64,000 nt of DNA, taken from Syngnathus acus. Its lineage: Eukaryota > Chordata > Actinopteri > Syngnathiformes > Syngnathidae. Every line of letters starts with the position of its first letter. Positions within the stretch are counted from its first letter, which is position 1. Positions 62,024 to 64,000 of this stretch are shown in pieces. The notes under the pieces are model-generated. The model made no database searches and had not been told where the DNA came from. It worked only from the letters and a program-made list of their open reading frames with translations. A program made the translations under genes and the position numbers. The stretch covers positions 26,147,956 through 26,211,955 of the forward strand of contig NC_051095.1 of the NCBI RefSeq assembly GCF_901709675.1. Direction: 5' to 3'.

Positions 62024-63084
62024 GGTGGCATGGTGGCGCACTGGTCAGCACGTCTGCCTCACAGTTCAGAGGTTACGGGTTTGATTACACCTCCGGCCCT
62101 CCCTGTGTGAAGTTTGCATGTTCTCCCCGTGCCTGCGTGGGTTTTCTCTGGAAACTCCGGTTTCCTCCCACATCCCAAAAACATGCTTTGTAGGTCGATT
62201 GAGCACTCCAAATTGCCCATACATGTGAGTGCGAGTCAGTGCCGGCTCTATGCAGGGGCAAGAGGGGGCGTTGCCCCCTCAAACAGATGTCCTGCCCCCT
62301 CGAATCAAACTTTTAGAAGTGAAAAATCCGCTGATAGAAACACACGTTAATCAGCCCCCTCTCTTCTCTCATGTCGGTGCAGTGTGTGTCCTCCCTCACA
62401 CAGCCTGCTGTCAGGACTCCGCGACCCTCCGTAAACATCCAATCACTGTGAGTATGCAAATGAGGCAAGACGCAGCCAGAGAGTGTCAAGTTGCAGTCAG
62501 CACGGTAGGAGTTGGAAGAAGCAGTAAAAACTCCACCAAACTCGTCGTAATGACCCGTGATATAACTAATGATTAACGACAACTCAAATAATAGTTAATA
62601 TAACATTCATATTATATGTTCCCCCCCCCCCCCCCCCCCCCGAGAGATTGCCACCTTATTGTGGTCAGGGGGTTTGCGTGCCTCAGTGACCCTAAGAGCA
62701 ATACCAGCAGAAGCTTTAATCTTCAGGTGGGACACCCAAGCTGGACAGGTCTTAGTGCAGAGGCCTGACAGAGTGCAATCCACTTCTCCAGGTTGAGATC
62801 TGGACACACAGCTAACAACTGCCGTGAAGAAAACACTAACAGTGTTAAAAATGTGTAAAAAAAAAAAAAAAAAAAAGAACATGCCCCCTTCACATTTCTG
62901 ACTGCCCCCTCTTATGTGCATTCCTAGAACCGGCCCTGGTGCGAGTGCCAATTGTTGTTTGTCTCTGTCTGCCCTGTGATTGGCTGGTAACCAGTTCAGG
63001 GTTACTGCCCGATGACTGCTAAGATAGGCTCCAGAACACCTATGACCCCTGTGGGGACAAGCGGGACAGATAATGGATGGATGA
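62024..63084 (+). mobile_element. tRNA-headed SINE split by a hAT element
   Basis: Head: TGGCGCACTGGTCAGCACG (A-box-like, 62033) and GGGTTTGATTAC (B-box-like, 62077). Body: GTGAAGTTTGCATGTTCTCC, CGGTTTCCTCCCACATCCC and GATTGGCTGGTAACCAG, ending GATAATGGATGGATGA. The hAT insertion at 62237-62938 separates the two halves. This is the best-preserved SINE in the window. Confidence 0.8.
62237..62938. mobile_element. hAT element with 8-bp target duplication GTGCGAGT
   Basis: CAGTGCCGGCTCTATGCAG and CTAGAACCGGCCCTG are its inverted ends. GTGCGAGT is present at 62229-62236 and 62939-62946. GTTGCCCCCTC phrases are mirrored by GACTGCCCCCTC. C20 (about 62622) and A19 (about 62858) homopolymers lie inside. 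No transposase is present. Confidence 0.93.
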
Positions 63085-63221
63085 ATTTCATCACAAAACT
63101 TTGCTGATGTAACAAATGCAAAAATGTGTGACTATATTCTAAATTAACACTTTTTACATTGTCTTGATTTCGGCATTTAATTACCGTATTGGCCCGAATA
63201 TAAGACAACCCTGATTCGGAT

Positions 63222-63392
63222 AATCGGACGTCAAGCGCTTTGTGTGGCGGGCTCCATCTAGTGTGGAAACTGAGAAGTGCTCAAGCTGTTGTGCGGGCCA
63301 CATTCAATTATGTTTTCAGAATTTGCTGCGGGCCAATAAAAACTGGACCGCGGGCCGCAGTTGGCCCGCGGGCCGTAGTTTGGACACCCCTA
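63222..63392 (-). mobile_element. hAT miniature element half, related to 16931-17455
   Basis: TAATCGGACGTCAAGCGC to AGTTTGGACACCCCTA is the reverse complement of the first third of the element at 16931. The partner end and minisatellite core are missing. To its left, ACCGTATTGGCCCGAATATAAG (63183) is the terminus of another, unrelated DNA transposon. Confidence 0.75.
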
Positions 63393-63662
63393 GTATAGGC
63401 ACATGTTTGGTCGTAAGGATGTGTGAGCAAGTGCGTGTAGTGTACATGGGTGAGTGTTTGGGTATGTGAATGTGATTCTTGTGTGTGTGATTCTTGTGTG
63501 AAGCGTGTGAAGGGTGTGTGTGGTTCGTGGGGTGTGTGTGGTGTGTGGTTCTGCAACAGACAGAAATACAGCACGTAAGTCAACGCTCAACTTCTGATGT
63601 CACACAACACTAGTAGACGGCACATATTACATAACTAACTGCGCGTAACGGTTCCGCTATAC

Positions 63663-64000
63663 CAGTGGTTCTCAAATGGGGGTACGCGTACCCCTGGGGG
63701 TACGTGGAGGTACTCCAGGGGGTACGTGAGATTTTACAAAAATATATACCGGTATTAAAAAACAAAAACAAAAAAAACAGTAAGCCTGATTGTCTTGAGA
63801 ATTAGTTATAAAAAGTTTGATGAAATACAAATGTATGTTTTACATTCAGTATTCAATTTTAATCCTTAATAAACGGACTCTCCACAAACCAATAGCAGTC
63901 ACCTGCGGTTGCCTTGATGAAGCACTGTAACATGGAGATGTGGCTAAAGCGTAGCAGCGATGCTGGTGTTGAAAACACGGAGAAACAAGTAAAAATGAAG
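63663..64000 (+). mobile_element. Left part of a hAT element running off the window
   Basis: Starts CAGTGGTTCTCAAATGGGG with mirrored GGGGGTACG units, like the terminus at 48569 but with GTACG in place of GTGCG. It leads into a transposase start, so it may be a longer or even autonomous copy. Confidence 0.75.
63932..64000 (+). CDS. hAT transposase N-terminus (partial at window end)
   Basis: ATG at 63932 opens MEMWLKRSSDAGVENTEKQV and is still open at base 64000. M-(D/E)-x-(F/W)-L-K-R at the N-terminus followed by a polar linker is how ZBED/FAM200-type hAT transposases begin, with a BED finger expected next. The location about 270 bp inside a hAT left terminus fits. Too little is visible to judge integrity. 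Confidence 0.55.
   Translation, partial: MEMWLKRSSDAGVENTEKQVKMK

Noticed and set aside
62030-62095. True tRNA gene
   Set aside because: A- and B-box-like matches exist, but the cloverleaf is poor and the body continues as a SINE.

Overview
The window looks like accessory, transposon-packed DNA from a bony (teleost-type) fish genome. I infer this from several fish-typical families: L2/Rex-like LINEs with short tandem 3' tails, tRNA-headed SINEs, ZBED/hAT transposons with small internally deleted derivatives, Ty3/Gypsy and BEL/Pao retrotransposons, and gamma/epsilon-like endogenous retroviruses (ERVs). Bacterial features (operons, ribosome binding sites, CRISPR arrays) are absent. I recognise no complete host protein-coding gene. 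Two short stretches (21640-21794 and 35234-35291) have splice-site context and could be host exons, at low confidence. Family names come from recognising motifs by eye, not from a database search.

Layout. 1-4.8 kb: two L2-like LINEs head to tail, the first with an unbroken endonuclease-RT reading frame. 4.9-6.6 kb: a foldback DNA transposon with arms of about 415 bp. 6.6-7.8 kb: hAT remnants split by a minisatellite. 8-16.2 kb: LTR-like sequence, an ERV solo LTR (4-bp duplication CTAT), LINE, SINE and Gypsy gag fragments, and a Gypsy solo LTR (5-bp duplication CCAGC) inside an ERV LTR. 16.4-21.2 kb: an L2 copy holding a hAT miniature element, a SINE holding another, a solo LTR (CTGAC) and a 571-bp hAT-type element. 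22.3-27.6 kb: piggyBac fragment, decayed sushi-like Gypsy gag-pol interrupted by a LINE tail, another LINE, and a BED-finger hAT element with a perfect 8-bp duplication. 28.2-34.8 kb: a long inverted duplication related to pogo/Tigger, microsatellites, minisatellites, and an ERV integrase end with its 3' LTR.

36-47 kb: an ERV LTR, tRNA-Tyr-type primer site and leader, cut by a complete 4.4-kb Ty3/Gypsy element (36684-41103, LTRs and GTGAG duplication) that landed exactly on a consensus splice donor. The leader resumes with an array of short hairpin motifs and a decayed gag start. After a poorly explained pyrimidine- and CpG-rich block comes an inverted ERV LTR (46472-46931) with its own primer site. 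48.6-49.4 kb: a complete hAT derivative keeping only the transposase C-terminus. 51.1-58.0 kb: a nearly intact, young BEL/Pao element on the minus strand, with almost identical LTRs and an AGCAG duplication. 58.8-64 kb: ERV pol fragments, an L2 copy with a microhomology deletion, an ERV LTR, a SINE split by a 702-bp hAT element (GTGCGAGT), and the start of another hAT transposase at the window edge.

The elements do not form a pathway. They record successive insertions, and the nesting gives relative ages. BEL/Pao looks youngest. The 36.7-kb Gypsy element is younger than its ERV host. Most hAT miniature elements are younger than the SINEs and LINEs they interrupt.
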